A stretch of 64,000 bases of DNA from Streptomyces violaceusniger (GTDB lineage Bacteria; Actinomycetota; Actinomycetes; Streptomycetales; Streptomycetaceae). Positions 62,893-64,000 of this stretch are shown here, piece after piece (position 1 is the first letter of the stretch; every line of letters starts with the position of its first letter). The stretch is taken from contig BJHW01000001.1 in NCBI GenBank assembly GCA_005405945.1, positions 8,432,001 through 8,496,000 on the forward strand, in the 5' to 3' direction. The position numbers and the translations under genes were made by a program. Below the pieces are notes generated by a model that did no database searches, was not told the DNA's origin, and was given only the letters and a program-made list of their open reading frames with translations.

Positions 62893-62928
62893 GCCGCCTC
62901 AGTGCGGGACGCCGCCTCAGTGCGGGAT
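62893..62928. repeat. 18-bp tandem duplication across the hemC stop
   Basis: gccgcctcagtgcgggac at 62893-62910 and again at 62911-62928 (last base changed). The tca at 62917-62919 is the minus-strand stop of hemC; the copy at 62899-62901 repeats it 18 bp on and in frame. Confidence 0.85.
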
Positions 62929-63869
62929 CGTGTCGATGACCTCGCGGGCGCCCTGACGGAGCAGTGCCACCGCGACCGATGTGCCCAGGGTGGCCGGGTC
63001 CAGGGGGCCCGCCCATTCGTGGGCGTCCAGGACCGTCTTGCCGTCGGGGCTGAAGACCCGGGCGCGCAGGGAGAGGCGGCCGTCGCGTTCGGCCCTGGCG
63101 TAGCCCGCGATGGGGAGTTGCAGTGGCCCTGGAGCACATGCAGCAGCATGCGCTCCGCGGTGATTTCCTTCCAGACGGCCGCGTCGCCGAGCCCGGCCAC
63201 GGCCTCGATCGTCTCGGTGTCGTCCTCCCGGCACTGCAGCCCCAGCACCCCGGCGCCGATCGGCGGGCACATGGTGTCCACCGGCAGGATCTCGCTGATC
63301 CGGTCCGTGCGGCCGATCCGCTCCAGACCCGAGACGGCCAGCATCAGCGCGTCGCACTCGCCCGCGTCCAGCTTCTCCAACCGGCGGTTGGCGTTGCCGC
63401 GCATCGGCACGCACTCCACGTGCGGGTGGGTGATGGCCAGTTGGGCGACGCGGCGGACCGAGGAGGTGCCGATCCGGGTCCCCGCGGGCATCTCGTCGAG
63501 GGTCAGCCCGCCGGGGTGGATCACGGCGTCGCGGATGTCGTCCCGCTTGAGGTACGCGGCGAAGACCGTGCCCGCGGGCAGCGGACGGTCGGCGGGCACG
63601 TCCTTGATGCAGTGCACCGCGAGATCCGCCTCACCGGCCAGCAGCGTGGCGTCCACCTCCTTGGTGAACGCCCCCTTCCCGCCCAGCTTCGACAGATCGC
63701 CCATCCACCGGTCGCCGGAGGTGGTGACCGGTACGACCTCCGTACGGATCCCGGGCCGCAGCGCGGCCAGCTCGGTACGGACCCGTTCGACCTGGGCGAG
63801 GGCCATCGGGGAGGAACGGGAGACGATGCGGATCACTTCAGCGGAACCGGAGTCGGAGGCGGAAGACAT
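62917..63869 (-). CDS. hemC: Hydroxymethylbilane synthase paralogue (frameshifted as sequenced)
   Basis: A 318-residue tetrapyrrole enzyme that polymerises four porphobilinogens. IRIVSRSSPMALAQVERVR, GDLSKLGGKGAFTKEVDATL, DLAVHCIKDVPADRP with catalytic Asp90 and IGTSSVRRVAQLAITHPH are intact. The dipyrromethane cofactor Cys lies in VLQGHCNSPIAGY once a lost C near 63117 is restored. ATG 63867-63869 has TATCCT exactly 6 nt upstream, so a leaderless mRNA is likely. No hemA, hemB or hemD is adjacent, and the sequence is unlike the usual Streptomyces heme-operon HemC, so this looks like a second, divergent copy. Confidence 0.88.
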
Positions 63870-63875
63870 GGGTAG

Positions 63876-63881
63876 AGGATA
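63876..63881 (-). promoter_or_regulatory. Leaderless-type -10 element of hemC
   Basis: TATCCT on the minus strand, 6 nt from the ATG, without a ribosome binding site. The -35 region is not clear. Confidence 0.5.
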
Positions 63882-63933
63882 GGGCGTCCCGGACCCGACC
63901 TGAGCCACGCCCCCGGCAGCTATGCCGTAGATC

Positions 63934-64000
63934 TCAGCCGTCCGCCCGGGGCCCGGAGGGGAAACCCTCGGCGACCATGGCCGCGAGATCGAAGTACGCC
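63934..64000 (-). CDS. C-terminal end of an unidentified gene (start outside window)
   Basis: The last 21 codons of a minus-strand frame, AYFDLAAMVAEGFPSGPRADG, ending in TGA 63934-63936 and 53 bp before the hemC -10. Codon use looks coding, but too little is seen to name the protein. I do not recognise it as the end of HemA, which often precedes hemC. Confidence 0.35.
   Translation of the reverse strand, partial: AYFDLAAMVAEGFPSGPRADG

Noticed and set aside
7055..63117. Calling the fourteen frameshifted genes pseudogenes
   Set aside because: Family motifs are intact on both sides, and one added base in a G/C run repairs nearly all of them.
1..64000. tRNA, rRNA, riboswitch and phage attachment sites
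   Set aside because: No cloverleaf, T-box, thiamine/cobalamin-type or integrase-linked signal was recognised by eye; weak ones could be missed.

Overview
The window is GC-rich, about 70% or more, with third-position G/C in almost every gene, many GTG starts, tight ATGA overlaps and families typical of Streptomyces: SCO6745-like, DUF6278, DUF6204, DUF6126-like, an RNase Sa-like secreted ribonuclease, F420-dependent oxidoreductase and HAAS-type membrane proteins. It looks like accessory or arm-proximal chromosome of a Streptomyces. No rRNA, tRNA, CRISPR array or intact mobile element was seen.

Layout. 1-3.4 kb: the end of an NCS1 nucleobase permease, then allantoinase and allantoicase (ureide breakdown). 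3.4-6.3 kb: an AraC remnant, a small hypothetical gene, an SCO6745-like gene, an AIM24 protein and an IS5-type transposase scrap. 6.4-11.8 kb: an amidohydrolase, a DMT exporter and an NAD-epimerase facing a LysR regulator, then an XRE-cupin regulator coupled to a tiny membrane protein. 11.9-18.1 kb: a secreted RNase, KDG kinase, KDPG aldolase, a PheC-like binding protein, and TetR, HAAS and GntR genes. 18.3-23.3 kb: a ribose-type ABC importer with ROK kinase and a membrane protein. 23.4-28.7 kb: PcaL, an MBL hydrolase, ExoIII, an SGNH hydrolase and DUF6278. 29.3-32.5 kb: a glutamate-type ABC importer. 32.6-38.6 kb: a secreted S15-like hydrolase, DUF6204/TetR opposite a DrrAB-like exporter, and a hypothetical membrane protein. 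38.7-45.5 kb: gamma-glutamyltransferase, an isochorismatase-like protein, MFS with MarR, and a long low-complexity protein. 45.8-50.5 kb: a pyrimidine/hydantoin degradation operon ending in an F420-dependent oxidoreductase. 60.2-50.5 kb, minus strand: a nine-gene sugar or polyol operon with split transketolase, FGGY kinase, two SDRs, an ABC importer and a SorC regulator. 60.5-64 kb: an inositol-phosphatase-like gene, an FAD oxidoreductase and a solitary HemC.

Two patterns cross the whole window. First, fourteen conserved genes are broken by a net loss of one or two bases, nearly always at a G or C run of four or five. Reading resumes in another frame with all family motifs intact, which looks like homopolymer under-calling rather than decay. 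Second, many gene ends carry short perfect tandem duplications (9-32 bp), several lying across the stop codon. A dispersed GC-rich hairpin family fills the larger intergenic gaps, and several genes have a -10-like hexamer exactly 6 nt before the start codon, as expected for leaderless mRNAs.

Functionally the window is a scavenging region: purine ureides, reduced pyrimidines, sugar acids, pentoses or polyols, amino acids, gamma-glutamyl peptides and extracellular RNA are all addressed by neighbouring transport and enzyme sets with local regulators.
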